Below, piece after piece: positions 8,644-18,128 of a stretch of 50,448 bases of DNA. A program made the translations under genes and the position numbers. Each line of letters opens with the position of its first letter. Within the stretch, counting starts at the first letter, position 1. Under the pieces are notes generated by a model that was not told where the DNA came from, ran no database searches, and was given only the letters and a program-made list of their open reading frames with translations. The stretch covers positions 1-50,448 of the forward strand of contig CANGTU010000022.1 of NCBI GenBank assembly GCA_947456965.1, in the 5' to 3' direction. The DNA is from Flavobacteriales bacterium (GTDB lineage Bacteria > Bacteroidota > Bacteroidia > Flavobacteriales_D > Sanyastnellaceae).

Positions 8644-10167
8644 GTGAACCTGCCCGGGTTTATCGCCTCCCGTATGCTCCACCAGGGCGAATCTGCCCGG
8701 ATGTCTCGCCCCATAGTGCGCATCGCGACCACAGGAGTGGCCGTGGGCATGGTGCTGATGCTGGTATCTATGGCCATCGTGCGAGGCTTCCAGCGGGAGA
8801 TACGCGACAAGGTCATCGGCTTCGGTTCGCATATTCAGGTCACTCAGGTCGCCGAAGGTCGAACGCAGGAATCGGCCCGGATGCTTGCCGAACCCGAGGT
8901 GGCAGAGGCTATTCGTGCTGTGCCAGGGGTCAGTCACGTCCAGTCTTTTGCCGTCAAGCCCGGCATCCTTGAAACGGCTTCCGGACTGCAAGGTGTGGTG
9001 GTCAAAGGTGCCGGTCCCGATTTCGACTGGAGCTACCTCCAGTCCGCACTGGAAGAGGGATCAGTATTATCACGCGATTCTTCGGGAATGCCGCAGAAAC
9101 ATATCATGCTCTCGCGGTACATCGCAGATCGGCTCCATACCGGTATCGGCGAAAAGGTCAGTCTCTATTTTATCAATAGTGAATCAGACGCCCGACAACA
9201 GAATTTCCTGGTCACGGGGATATACCGCACCGACCTGGAGGACTTCGACCACCAGTATGTGTTCACAGAGCTGGCTTTCATCCAGAAATACTCGGGCTGG
9301 GGCCTTGATGCACAAATTTTGGCTGATACATCCTGCACGGGGGGCCTAATGGCTATCGGTGCCCTCGGATTCGGGGGTGACGGTGATTATACGTTCACAT
9401 GGCCTGAACAGGATTGGACCGGGGAAGGTCCGCACTACGCTGAGCCCTGCACGGATACCTCATTCATGGTCGTGGTAAGCGATCAAAAGGGAACTACTCC
9501 CGATACCGCCACGCTGGTCGTGGACTTTCGTGATGACCTGTCGCGCGAGCCATGCCGTTCATTCACCACATCTATCGTGGAAGGCGTGCCAAGCGAACAG
9601 AGCTACACCGGGGGATACGAAGTGTCGCTCAATGATTACGACCTCCTCGCCGACGGGGAGCGTCTCATCACTGAGGCGCTGCCGTTCTACCTCACAGCTA
9701 CCGGGGTCACAAGCCGCAATCCGGACATCTTCGCATGGCTCGAAATGCTGGACCTCAACGTGTATATCATCATCCTGCTGATGATTGTGATTTCAATCAT
9801 CAACATGACCTCGGCTTTGCTTATCATCATCCTCGAGCGCCAGCGGATGATCGGCTCTTTGAAGGCGTTTGGCATGGCCAACGGTCCGGTCATCGGGATA
9901 TTCCTGTACCATGCGGCTTTCATTATCGGCCGTGGCCTGTTTTGGGGAAATGTCGCCGGACTTGCTCTTCTGGCACTCCAGCACTACACCGGATTCGTGC
10001 AGCTCGATCCGGTCAACTACTACGTGAGCAAAGTCCCGGTTTGGATCGATGGATGGACCGTGGTAGCGCTCAATCTGGGCACCCTGATCATCTGCCTCGT
10101 GGCATTGCTTCTTCCAGCGCTATATACCACCCGCATCACCCCCATCCGGTCAATCCGCTTCAGCTGA
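8644..10167 (+). CDS. ABC transporter permease, LolC/LolE-like (FtsX family), with extra domain
   Basis: This 507-residue permease has the FtsX/MacB architecture: an N-terminal helix (about 28-45, preceded by MNLPGFIASR), a large extracytoplasmic domain, and three C-terminal helices from about 365 on, including MTSALLIIILERQRMIGSLK and the LFWGN motif typical of Bacteroidota LolE-like proteins. By family it would work with an ATPase and a second subunit in moving lipoproteins or other substrates from the inner membrane. I chose GTG 8644 because it gives the conserved family N-terminus and because a -7 element covers the TTG at 8623. Residues of about 225-322 form an insertion not expected in the family. 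It has an Ig/PKD-like pattern (GGDGDYTFTWPEQ, later TATLVVDF) and three Cys. No ATPase gene is adjacent. Confidence 0.82.
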   Translation: MNLPGFIASRMLHQGESARMSRPIVRIATTGVAVGMVLMLVSMAIVRGFQREIRDKVIGFGSHIQVTQVAEGRTQESARMLAEPEVAEAIRAVPGVSHVQSFAVKPGILETASGLQGVVVKGAGPDFDWSYLQSALEEGSVLSRDSSGMPQKHIMLSRYIADRLHTGIGEKVSLYFINSESDARQQNFLVTGIYRTDLEDFDHQYVFTELAFIQKYSGWGLDAQILADTSCTGGLMAIGALGFGGDGDYTFTWPEQDWTGEGPHYAEPCTDTSFMVVVSDQKGTTPDTATLVVDFRDDLSREPCRSFTTSIVEGVPSEQSYTGGYEVSLNDYDLLADGERLITEALPFYLTATGVTSRNPDIFAWLEMLDLNVYIIILLMIVISIINMTSALLIIILERQRMIGSLKAFGMANGPVIGIFLYHAAFIIGRGLFWGNVAGLALLALQHYTGFVQLDPVNYYVSKVPVWIDGWTVVALNLGTLIICLVALLLPALYTTRITPIRSIRFS

Positions 10168-10201
10168 TCGCCGCAGGGGATTTTGACGAACTTCGCACCG
10201 C

Positions 10202-11566
10202 ATGAAGTACTACAACAATATCCTGCAGACCATCGGCAATACTCCTCTGGTGAAGCTGAATCGCATCACACGTGATGTTCCGGCACTGGTCCTCGCTAAA
10301 ATTGAAACCACTAACCCGGGCAATTCGATCAAGGACCGCATGGCCCTGAAGATGATTGAAGACGCCGAGAAGGACGGCCGGCTAAAGCCGGGCGGCACCA
10401 TCATCGAGGGTACATCGGGTAATACAGGTATGGGCCTGGCTATCGCCTCGGTTATCAAAGGCTACAAGTGTATCTTCACTTCAACAGATAAACAGTCCAA
10501 GGAAAAATTCGATGCTCTCCGGGCTTTCGGAGCGGAAGTCATCGTGTGTCCAACCAACGTGGAGCCTGAAGATCCTCGCTCGTATTACAGCGTCTCCTCC
10601 CGACTGGTGAATGAAGTGCCCAACTCATGGAAGGCCAACCAGTATGATAATCCGAGTAATGCTCAGGCGCACTATGAATCCACCGGACCGGAGATATGGG
10701 AGCAAACTGATGGAAAGATTACGCACCTCGTAGTAGGCGTCGGAACTGGAGGCACCATCTGTGGTACAGGCCGCTACCTGAAAGAGAAGAATCCTGCCAT
10801 CCAGGTGCTCGGAATTGATACCTATGGGTCTGTGTTCAAGAAGTACAAGGAAACGGGGATTTTCGACAAAAATGAGATCTACCCTTACATCACGGAGGGC
10901 ATAGGCGAGGACTTCCTTCCGGAGAATGTGGATATGAGTGTGATTGATCATTTTGAGAAGGTGACTGATAAAGACGCGGCCATCATGACGCGCCGCATCG
11001 CCCGCGAGGAGGGGATCTTTGTAGGCAACTCAGCCGGGTCAGCCCTTGCCGGACTTCTCCAGATGAAAGACAGATTTAAGGAGGGTGATGTGGTAGTCAT
11101 TATCTTTCATGATCACGGCACCCGCTATCTGGGCAAAATGTTCAATGATGAGTGGATGCGCGACCGCGGTTTCCTGGTGGAGGAAAAAAAGACTGCACGT
11201 GATCTGGTCGCCAGCCACCGCGACCTCAAACTGGTGTGTGTTTCACCTGGTGAGCTGGTGAGCCATGCGCTGGATAAAATGAAGAAGTTCAACATCACCC
11301 AGATTCCGGTTCTCGGCGAGGAGGGCTTCGTGGGCGCCGTGGATGAAAGCAGTCTGTTCCGATATCTCATCGATCATCCGGATGCCATGGAAAAACGGAT
11401 TGATGAAGTGATGATGCCTCCTTTTCCGATGGTAAGGGAAGGGGATTCAATCGAGCACATCTCCAGCCTGATCAGCCGTGAAGTCCCCGCTGTGCTGGTG
11501 CAGCTGGATTCGGGTGGCTGCCACATCATCACGCGAAACGATATCATCAAGGCCATCGCCGGCTGA
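10202..11566 (+). CDS. Cystathionine beta-synthase (PLP enzyme with CBS pair)
   Basis: This 454-residue protein has an N-terminal fold type II PLP domain. It shows the cysteine synthase-like active site, NPGNSIKDRM with the PLP lysine at residue 44, the TSGNTG phosphate-binding loop near 71-76, and the glycine-rich GVGTGGTICGTG loop near 180. The linker HDHGTRYLGKMFND is typical of cystathionine beta-synthase. The last 120 residues hold a CBS domain pair. The expected reaction is condensation of serine (or an activated serine) with homocysteine, or a cysteine-synthase reaction; sequence alone does not fix which. It lies 34 bp after the permease gene and may be cotranscribed. Confidence 0.9.
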   Translation: MKYYNNILQTIGNTPLVKLNRITRDVPALVLAKIETTNPGNSIKDRMALKMIEDAEKDGRLKPGGTIIEGTSGNTGMGLAIASVIKGYKCIFTSTDKQSKEKFDALRAFGAEVIVCPTNVEPEDPRSYYSVSSRLVNEVPNSWKANQYDNPSNAQAHYESTGPEIWEQTDGKITHLVVGVGTGGTICGTGRYLKEKNPAIQVLGIDTYGSVFKKYKETGIFDKNEIYPYITEGIGEDFLPENVDMSVIDHFEKVTDKDAAIMTRRIAREEGIFVGNSAGSALAGLLQMKDRFKEGDVVVIIFHDHGTRYLGKMFNDEWMRDRGFLVEEKKTARDLVASHRDLKLVCVSPGELVSHALDKMKKFNITQIPVLGEEGFVGAVDESSLFRYLIDHPDAMEKRIDEVMMPPFPMVREGDSIEHISSLISREVPAVLVQLDSGGCHIITRNDIIKAIAG

Positions 11567-11607
11567 ATAGTACCACCTGTCAGCCGCAGTTGTTGCAGTC
11601 TTTAACA

Positions 11608-11636
11608 TTTGGCCTATGGCTTAACTGCTAGTTTCG
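11608..11636 (+). promoter_or_regulatory. Putative promoter of the Tricorn-like protease gene
   Basis: TTTG at 11608-11611 and TAGTTTCG at 11629-11636 are separated by 17 bp, close to the Bacteroidota -33/-7 arrangement. It sits 23 bp before the ATG at 11660. Confidence 0.45.
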
Positions 11637-11659
11637 CTTCCTCCCATATGACCAGTTGT

Positions 11660-14600
11660 ATGAAGTCACTTTTCCTGTCTGGAGCTTGTGTGCTCCTCGT
11701 TCTTTTCGCTTCTGCATCCCGTGAGCCGAAGTGGATGCGTTATTCCGCCATCTCACCCGATGGAAGCACGATTGCTTTTTCATATCAGGGCGATATCTAC
11801 CTCGTGCCTTCTGCCGGAGGTAATGCCGTTCCTCTTACGCTGGCTGACGCGTATGACTATATGCCCGTGTGGTCACCTGACGGTGCATCCATCGCTTTTG
11901 CTTCTGACCGGCATGGCAATATGGATGTCTTTATCGTGGCAGCGAGCGGTGGAGAGGCTCGCCGGCTCACGTGGCATTCGGCTAATGACTTGCCCAGTGA
12001 CTTCACTCCAAACGGAAGTCATGTGGTATTTTCCTCCAGCAGACTCGATCACGCTTCCAGTCTCCTCGGTCCAACCGGAGCGCTGCCTGAACTCTATCAG
12101 GTACCCGTAACGGGAGGTGCCGAGCGGCAGATCCTGACCACACCCGCTTTATGGGCCAGGTATAACCAGGGAGGCACACTGATCGTGTATCAGGATCAAA
12201 AAGGGTATGAGGATGAATTCCGCAAACACCATAATTCGTCAGTAACTCGTGATATCTGGATCTATGACGTTTCGAAAAAGACATACGCACAACTGACCAC
12301 CTCTGCTGGTGAAGATCTGAATCCCGTATTCTCTCCGGACCAACAGTCCATCTACTACACCAGCGAGAAGGAGGGCTCGATAAACATCTTCAGAATGGAT
12401 CTGACAGGGCGCAATTCTGTTCAGATTACCTCCCACACTGATCATCCCGTCCGCTATGTTTCATGTAGCCGAACAGGGTTGTTGTGTTACACCTTGCACG
12501 GCCGTATTTATACCGTTCGCGATGGATCCGCACCAGCCATGCTCAGCATACAGGTAAGTACGGATCGCCGCTACACCCAGGATCGCCTCAGCCCGGTCCG
12601 CGGCGCGCAGGAAGTAGCCGTTTCACCCAATGGAAAGGAGATCGCTTTTATATCTCGAGGTGAGGTATTCGTTGCTTCTGTAGCCGAAGGAACAACACGA
12701 CGCATCACGAATACACCTGAACAGGAGCGTTCGGTGAGTTTTAGTCCCGATGGCCGATCCCTCCTCTATGCCGGAGAGCGGAACGGTTCATGGAACATTT
12801 ACCAAGCCAGCATCAGCCGAAAGGAGGAAGAGTTCTTTTTCACAGCAACATTAGTGGAGGAGCAGCCAATCCTCGACTCACCAGAGGAAACCTTCCAGCC
12901 CAGCTATTCACCCGATGGGAAGGAAGTGGCATTTCTCTCGGATCGCACTGCACTCCGCGTCATCAACCTGCAGAGCAAAGCCATTCGTGAAATCGTCCCG
13001 GCAGATCGCAACTACTCTTATTCGGATGGTGATCAGTTCTATGAGTGGTCACCCGATGGAAAGTGGTTCCTTGTATCGTATCTGCCCGGCACCCAATGGA
13101 TCCAGCAGACGGGGCTGATCTCCTCCGATGGCAAAGGCATTATCCGCAATCTGAGCAAGAGCGGATATGGGGCCTATGGGCCGCGCTGGAGAATGTCGGG
13201 CAGCATGTACACCTGGATCACCCCGAGGGATGGTATGAAAAATCACGCAAGCTGGGGTGGTGAGGTGGATGTATATGCGCAATACCTCACGCGCGAAGCC
13301 TGGGATGAGGCCCGCATGGGCGAGGAGGAATTTGAACTGTACAGCGAAGCCAGGAAAAAAAAGGAAGAAGAGGAGAAGAAGAAGGAGGAAGAGAAAAATG
13401 ACAATAAAAAGCAGGATGGAAAGAAGAAAAACGCAGCATCCGGTGAACAAGATCAGGAAACTCCTCCAGTGAAACCTCTGGTCTTTGATTTCGAAGGTAT
13501 AGAGGACCGCACGCGCCGTCTGACGATCCATTCCAGTAACCTCTCGGATGCTTTTGTCACTCCCGATGGTTCTCGCCTGCTCTACCTCTGCCAGTTTGAG
13601 AAGGGCTTTGATCTTTGGCAAACGAACCTTCGGACCAAAGAGACCAAGATCGTTGCGAAGCTTGGACAGGGACCTGGTTCCATGACACCCGACAAGGAGG
13701 GCAAGAACCTCTTCATTATCGCTGACGGCCAGATCACGCGATTCGATATTGAGAAAGGTGAGCCGAAGCCTATTGCCGTGAAAGGCGAACTCGTGCTGCA
13801 GGAAGACGCTGAGCGGGCTTATTTATTCGAGCATATCTGGCGCCAGGTAAGGGAGAAATTCTACGTGAAAGACCTGCACGGCGTGAGGTGGGATTTCTAT
13901 AAATCGGCCTATGCTCCACTCGTTCCCGAAACAAATAACAACTATGATTTTGCCGAAATGATGAGTGAGTTGCTGGGTGAATTGAACGCTTCCCACACAG
14001 GAGCATCCTACTCCAGCCCGCAGCCCTCCGGTGATCAAACCGCCAGCCTGGGGCTGCTTTATGATCAGGATTATACAGGCAGTGGATTGAAGGTGGCGGA
14101 GGTGCTCGATAAAAACCCTGTGCTGCGAGCAGGATCCCGCATCCGCAGCGGAGTGATCATCGAGAAGATTGACGGTCAGACCCTGTCTGCCGATGTTAGC
14201 CCATATCGCTTTCTGAACCGCAAGGCAGACACCAACACGCTGCTTTCACTACATGATCCTCAAACGAACACACGCTGGGAAGAAGTGGTCAGACCCGTGT
14301 CCCGTGGCGTGGAGTCGGAACTGCTCTACCATCGCTGGGTAGAGCGGTGCCGGACAATAGTAGACAGCGTTTCCGGAGGCAAGCTCGGCTATGTGCATGT
14401 CCGGGGAATGGACGACCGCAGTTACCGCGTTATGTATGATGAGGTGCTCGGCAGGTATAGCGGTCGCGACGGACTGGTGGTGGACACCCGATACAACGGA
14501 GGGGGGTGGTTGCATGATGATCTCGCCACTTTTCTCTCTGGCAAGCCATACCTTACCTTCATGCCTCGCGGACAAAATCTCGGGACTGAACCTCAGTTCA

Positions 14601-14923
14601 AGTGGTCCAGGCCATCCGTGGTCGTGATGAATGAATTCAACTATTCTGATGCGCACATGTTTCCTTACATCTACCGCACCCTGGGTATCGGAAAACTGGT
14701 GGGGATGCCAGTAGCAGGTACGGGCACTGCGGTCTGGTGGGAACCTCTCCAGAATGGGGTGGTTTTCGGTATTCCGCAAGTGGGTATGGTGGACAACGAC
14801 GGCGACTATCTTGAAAACAAACAGCTCGATCCGGACGTCCGCGTGCCCTTTGATCCGGCTGTCGCAGCGCGCGGAAGAGACCAGCAACTTGAGGAAGCGG
14901 TGCGTGTACTGTCAGGAAAATAA
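11660..14923 (+). CDS. Tricorn-like S41 family peptidase
   Basis: This exported protein of 1087 residues has a signal peptide (MKSLFLSGACVLLVLFASAS). N-terminal beta-propeller repeats follow, of the TolB/Tricorn type, with recurring SPDGxxIAF motifs (about 30-480). A highly charged Lys/Glu segment follows around 560-600. A second propeller part, a PDZ-like domain (about 790-880) and a C-terminal S41 peptidase domain complete it. Likely catalytic residues are the His in LNASHTGAS and the Ser in NYSDAHMF; VAGTGTAVWWE matches the Tricorn substrate pocket. By family it degrades peptides in the periplasm. The frame is open to a TTG at 11609, but ATG 11660 gives a clean signal peptide and follows a promoter-like element; ATG 11648 is an alternative. 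Confidence 0.88.
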   Translation: MKSLFLSGACVLLVLFASASREPKWMRYSAISPDGSTIAFSYQGDIYLVPSAGGNAVPLTLADAYDYMPVWSPDGASIAFASDRHGNMDVFIVAASGGEARRLTWHSANDLPSDFTPNGSHVVFSSSRLDHASSLLGPTGALPELYQVPVTGGAERQILTTPALWARYNQGGTLIVYQDQKGYEDEFRKHHNSSVTRDIWIYDVSKKTYAQLTTSAGEDLNPVFSPDQQSIYYTSEKEGSINIFRMDLTGRNSVQITSHTDHPVRYVSCSRTGLLCYTLHGRIYTVRDGSAPAMLSIQVSTDRRYTQDRLSPVRGAQEVAVSPNGKEIAFISRGEVFVASVAEGTTRRITNTPEQERSVSFSPDGRSLLYAGERNGSWNIYQASISRKEEEFFFTATLVEEQPILDSPEETFQPSYSPDGKEVAFLSDRTALRVINLQSKAIREIVPADRNYSYSDGDQFYEWSPDGKWFLVSYLPGTQWIQQTGLISSDGKGIIRNLSKSGYGAYGPRWRMSGSMYTWITPRDGMKNHASWGGEVDVYAQYLTREAWDEARMGEEEFELYSEARKKKEEEEKKKEEEKNDNKKQDGKKKNAASGEQDQETPPVKPLVFDFEGIEDRTRRLTIHSSNLSDAFVTPDGSRLLYLCQFEKGFDLWQTNLRTKETKIVAKLGQGPGSMTPDKEGKNLFIIADGQITRFDIEKGEPKPIAVKGELVLQEDAERAYLFEHIWRQVREKFYVKDLHGVRWDFYKSAYAPLVPETNNNYDFAEMMSELLGELNASHTGASYSSPQPSGDQTASLGLLYDQDYTGSGLKVAEVLDKNPVLRAGSRIRSGVIIEKIDGQTLSADVSPYRFLNRKADTNTLLSLHDPQTNTRWEEVVRPVSRGVESELLYHRWVERCRTIVDSVSGGKLGYVHVRGMDDRSYRVMYDEVLGRYSGRDGLVVDTRYNGGGWLHDDLATFLSGKPYLTFMPRGQNLGTEPQFKWSRPSVVVMNEFNYSDAHMFPYIYRTLGIGKLVGMPVAGTGTAVWWEPLQNGVVFGIPQVGMVDNDGDYLENKQLDPDVRVPFDPAVAARGRDQQLEEAVRVLSGK

Positions 14924-14933
14924 ACCCGCAGGT

Positions 14934-16190
14934 TCAACGCGGGTGCGCGATCACAGTCTCGCGGATAATATCCACGCATTCCATGAGTTGTGACTCGGTG
15001 ATCACGAGCGGTGGAGCAAAGCGGATGATGTTGCCATGGGTGGGCTTGGCAAGAAGTCCGCGCTCCGCAAATCCGAGACAGAGATTCCATGCCGTCTTTC
15101 CTTCAGGGAGGTCATTCACCACGATGGCATTGAGCAGGCCTTTGCCCCGCACCAGAGTGATCAGATCGGTTTCCGTCATGAGTTTCTCCATCTCCTTTCG
15201 GAAAACTGCTCCCAACGCAGCAGCTCGCTCGGCAAGCTGCTCATCGCGCAGAACCTGAAGGGCTTCCATCGCCACAGCGCACGCAAGCGGATTACCTCCA
15301 TATGTGGAGCCATGTTCGCCCGGCCCGATGGTGAGCATGATATCGTCATCAGCCAGCACAGCGCTTACCGGGAGAATCCCACCGGACAGGGCCTTGCCCA
15401 GAACCAGCAGATCAGGGCGCACGTGTTCATGATCACAGGCGAGCATGGCTCCAGTGCGGGCGAGGCCTGTTTGAACCTCGTCGGCAATCAGGAGAACGCG
15501 GTACTGGTCACACAGCGCGCGGATGCCTTTGAGGTATCCGGAATCCGGTACAACGACTCCGGCCTCCCCCTGAATGGGCTCCACCATGAAGGCGGCAATA
15601 TGGGGGTCTGAACGAAAGGACTCTTCAAGGGCGGAAAGGTCGTTGTAAGGGACTGTCAGGTAGCCGGGCAGAAACGGACCAAAATCGGTATAACTGTCGG
15701 GATCGCTGGATGAAGAGATCGCAGCGATCGTGCGACCCCAGAAATTCCCCCGTGCAAACACGACTTTAGCCTGATTGGAGGGAATGCCTTTAACCCGATA
15801 GCCCCAGCGGCGCGCCAGCTTCAGTGCCGTCTCGCCTCCTTCAACACCCGTATTCATCGGTAAAACCTTGTCGTAGCCAAAGAAGGAGGTGATGTACTGC
15901 TCGTACTGCCCGAGCAGATTGTTATGGAAGGCGCGCGAGGTCAGCGTCAGACGACCTGCCTGCTCCTGCAATGCGCGAACGATGCGGGGGTGGCAATGGC
16001 CCTGATTAACGGCCGAATAAGCCGAGAGAAAATCATAATACCGCTTGCCCTCCATGTCCCAAACCAAAACGCCCTCACCGCGCTCCAGCACAACCGGAAT
16101 GGGGTGGTAATTATGGGCTCCGTAGCGGTCTTCAAGAGCAATGGCCTCCTGTGAAGTGGCCGGACGGATTGGGGTAGTTCGGGTTTGCAT
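14934..16190 (-). CDS. rocD: Ornithine--oxo-acid aminotransferase
   Basis: This 418-residue class III PLP aminotransferase starts at ATG 16190. The frame runs further upstream, but a perfect -7 element lies at 16211-16218. Visible landmarks are [13 protein letters not shown] near 58-70, [20 protein letters not shown] near 112-131, the EPIQGEAGV motif near 204, the cofactor Asp in [10 protein letters not shown] (D237), and the PLP lysine K266 in LGKALSGG. These match ornithine delta-aminotransferase, which converts ornithine and 2-oxoglutarate to glutamate semialdehyde and glutamate. It converges with the Tricorn-like gene: an ACCCGC/GCGGGT hairpin spans the junction. Confidence 0.92.
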   Translation of the reverse strand: MQTRTTPIRPATSQEAIALEDRYGAHNYHPIPVVLERGEGVLVWDMEGKRYYDFLSAYSAVNQGHCHPRIVRALQEQAGRLTLTSRAFHNNLLGQYEQYITSFFGYDKVLPMNTGVEGGETALKLARRWGYRVKGIPSNQAKVVFARGNFWGRTIAAISSSSDPDSYTDFGPFLPGYLTVPYNDLSALEESFRSDPHIAAFMVEPIQGEAGVVVPDSGYLKGIRALCDQYRVLLIADEVQTGLARTGAMLACDHEHVRPDLLVLGKALSGGILPVSAVLADDDIMLTIGPGEHGSTYGGNPLACAVAMEALQVLRDEQLAERAAALGAVFRKEMEKLMTETDLITLVRGKGLLNAIVVNDLPEGKTAWNLCLGFAERGLLAKPTHGNIIRFAPPLVITESQLMECVDIIRETVIAHPR

Positions 16191-16210
16191 GGCTCCTGCA
16201 TTGGGCCCGG

Positions 16211-16218
16211 CAAAGGTA
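16211..16218 (-). promoter_or_regulatory. Putative -7 element for rocD
   Basis: The minus strand reads TACCTTTG, an exact TAnnTTTG match 20 bp before the rocD ATG. A TTG lies about 16 bp further upstream (16235-16237). Confidence 0.5.
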
Positions 16219-16294
16219 CTTCTTTCGGCTTCGACAAGTGGTGGAAATATGGGTAAACTGCCCTGCCTGTGCGAGGAAACGCGTTCGGATGTGC

Positions 16295-16302
16295 TACTTT
16301 TG
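16295..16302 (+). promoter_or_regulatory. Putative -7 element for ndk
   Basis: TACTTTTG is an exact TAnnTTTG match, 30 bp upstream of the ndk ATG. No strong -33 box is seen. It makes rocD and ndk a divergent pair with separate promoters. Confidence 0.45.
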
Positions 16303-16332
16303 CCGCGCTTTTCTACAAGCAATATCACCACC

Positions 16333-16752
16333 ATGTCAGGAAATATCACATTCACCATGATTAAGCCCGATGCCACTGCAGCGGGCAATACCGGAAAAAT
16401 CCTCGACAAGATCATCGAGGCCGGCTTTAGCATCAAGGCTATGAAATGGACACGCCTCAGCCACGAGGACGCCGGACGCTTCTACGCCATCCACCGCGAG
16501 CGCCCGTTTTTCGGTGAGCTCGTGGATTACATGACCAGCGGACCTATTGTAGCGGCCGTCCTCGAAAAGGATAACGCCGTGGAGTCTTTCCGCAAGCTGA
16601 TTGGGGCCACAGATCCGCAGAAGGCGGAGGAAGGCACCATCCGCAGACTTTTCGCCAAGAGCATCGCGGCCAATGCCGTGCACGGTTCCGACAGCGACGA
16701 GAACGCCGCGATTGAGGGAGCCTTTTTCTTCTCCGGAAGAGAGTGGGCCTGA
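16333..16752 (+). CDS. ndk: Nucleoside-diphosphate kinase
   Basis: This 139-residue protein is full length for the family. It has the N-terminal TFTMIKPDA motif, the [15 protein letters not shown] segment near 57-71, and the phosphoryl-acceptor histidine H117 in the NAVHGSDS motif. The enzyme transfers the gamma phosphate of ATP to nucleoside diphosphates through a phosphohistidine intermediate in the cytoplasm. The frame is open upstream to 16141, but [10 protein letters not shown] is the standard start. A strong terminator follows the stop codon. Confidence 0.96.
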   Translation: MSGNITFTMIKPDATAAGNTGKILDKIIEAGFSIKAMKWTRLSHEDAGRFYAIHRERPFFGELVDYMTSGPIVAAVLEKDNAVESFRKLIGATDPQKAEEGTIRRLFAKSIAANAVHGSDSDENAAIEGAFFFSGREWA

Positions 16753-16781
16753 TTCCCCGGCCAGGCTTGGACACTAACCGG

Positions 16782-16812
16782 ACGGGGACTGTATTGTCCC
16801 CGTTCTCTTTTT
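16782..16812 (+). terminator. Rho-independent terminator after ndk
   Basis: A perfect 8-bp stem (ACGGGGAC with GTCCCCGT) around a 6-nt loop is followed by TCTCTTTTTC. It lies 29 bp after the ndk stop codon and just before the icd start. Confidence 0.85.
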
Positions 16813-16822
16813 CATAACTGCC

Positions 16823-18052
16823 ATGAATAAGATTAAAGTAGACAGCCCCATCGTAGAGATGGACGGGGATGAAATGACCCGGATTATCTGGAGGTTCATC
16901 AAGGACAAGCTGATTTTTCCCTACCTCGACCTGGAGATCAAGTACTACGATCTGGGTCTTGAGAACAGGGATGCGACAGATGACCGGGTAACCATTGAGG
17001 CGGCCGAAGCCACCCTGAAATACAACGTTGCGGTGAAGTGTGCTACTATCACCCCCGACGAAGCCAGGGTCAAGGAGTTTAACCTCAAAAAAATGTGGAA
17101 GTCTCCTAACGGGACTATCCGCAATATTATCGGAGGTACAGTCTTTCGGGAGCCTATCGTGTGCCGGAACGTGCCGCGTCTGGTGCCCGGCTGGACCAAA
17201 CCGATCAATATCGGACGCCACGCTTTTGGTGATCAGTACCGGGCCACGGATACAGCCATCAAGGGTTCGGGCAAATTCACCATGACCTTCACTCCGGATG
17301 ACGGCAGCGAGCCAAGAACCTGGGAAGTATACGATTTCCGCGGAGATGGCGTGGCCATGGCTATGTACAATACGGATGAGTCCATTTACGGTTTTGCACG
17401 GAGCTGCTTCAACCAGGCGATTTCACGCAGGTGGAACCTCTACCTCTCCACCAAGAACACGATCCTCAAGGCGTACGACGGCAGGTTCAAGGATATCTTT
17501 GAGGAGATTTACCAGACCGAGTTCCGATCCAGAATGGACGGACTCGGTATAGCCTATGAGCACCGGCTGATCGATGACATGGTGGCCTTCTGCCTGAAGA
17601 GCGATGGGGGCTTTGTTTGGGCCTGCAAGAACTATGACGGCGATGTGCAGAGCGATATCGTGGCACAAGGATTCGGGTCACTCGGTCTGATGACTTCTGC
17701 ACTCATTACTCCGGATGGCAAAACCATGGAAGCAGAGGCCGCTCACGGTACGGTGACACGACACTACCGCATGCACCAACAGGGTAAGAAAACCAGCACC
17801 AACCCGATCGCATCCATTTATGCATGGACGCAGGGCCTTGCATTCCGCGGGGAACTGGACGGCAATCAGGAACTCATCCGCTTTGCAAAAACACTCGAAG
17901 CAGTGTGCATCGACCTGGTTGAATCCGGAAAGATGACCAAGGATCTGGCCGTATGCATTCATGGAAATCAAACGAAAGAGGAACATTACCTCTCTACAGA
18001 AGATTTTCTGGATGCCATTGATGAGGAATTGAGGAAGAGAATGTCGAAGTGA
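16823..18052 (+). CDS. icd: NADP-dependent isocitrate dehydrogenase (homodimeric, eukaryotic-like type)
   Basis: This 409-residue protein matches the dimeric NADP-IDH type found in mitochondria and many Bacteroidota. Landmarks are [13 protein letters not shown] near residue 12, the substrate-binding [19 protein letters not shown] near 93-111, the YRATD motif near 138, and a C-terminal [12 protein letters not shown]. It oxidatively decarboxylates isocitrate to 2-oxoglutarate in the TCA cycle and makes NADPH. The ATG lies only 10 bp after the ndk terminator, so the promoter is within or before that hairpin region, or transcription depends on read-through; I saw no clear -7 box. Confidence 0.95.
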   Translation: MNKIKVDSPIVEMDGDEMTRIIWRFIKDKLIFPYLDLEIKYYDLGLENRDATDDRVTIEAAEATLKYNVAVKCATITPDEARVKEFNLKKMWKSPNGTIRNIIGGTVFREPIVCRNVPRLVPGWTKPINIGRHAFGDQYRATDTAIKGSGKFTMTFTPDDGSEPRTWEVYDFRGDGVAMAMYNTDESIYGFARSCFNQAISRRWNLYLSTKNTILKAYDGRFKDIFEEIYQTEFRSRMDGLGIAYEHRLIDDMVAFCLKSDGGFVWACKNYDGDVQSDIVAQGFGSLGLMTSALITPDGKTMEAEAAHGTVTRHYRMHQQGKKTSTNPIASIYAWTQGLAFRGELDGNQELIRFAKTLEAVCIDLVESGKMTKDLAVCIHGNQTKEEHYLSTEDFLDAIDEELRKRMSK

Positions 18053-18128
18053 GATGATTCACTTCTACCAGACTCTCTGTCCAGAACATCACACTTTTAA
18101 CTGCAGGCTAAACGCCTGACCAAAATGC

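Noticed and set aside
14249-14887. A 212-codon minus-strand frame within the Tricorn-like gene
   Set aside because: It runs against the S41 catalytic domain and has no recognisable features.
14924-14944. ACCCGC/GCGGGT hairpin at the Tricorn/rocD junction as a terminator
   Set aside because: The stem is only 6 bp with a 9-nt loop and there is no T run on either strand.
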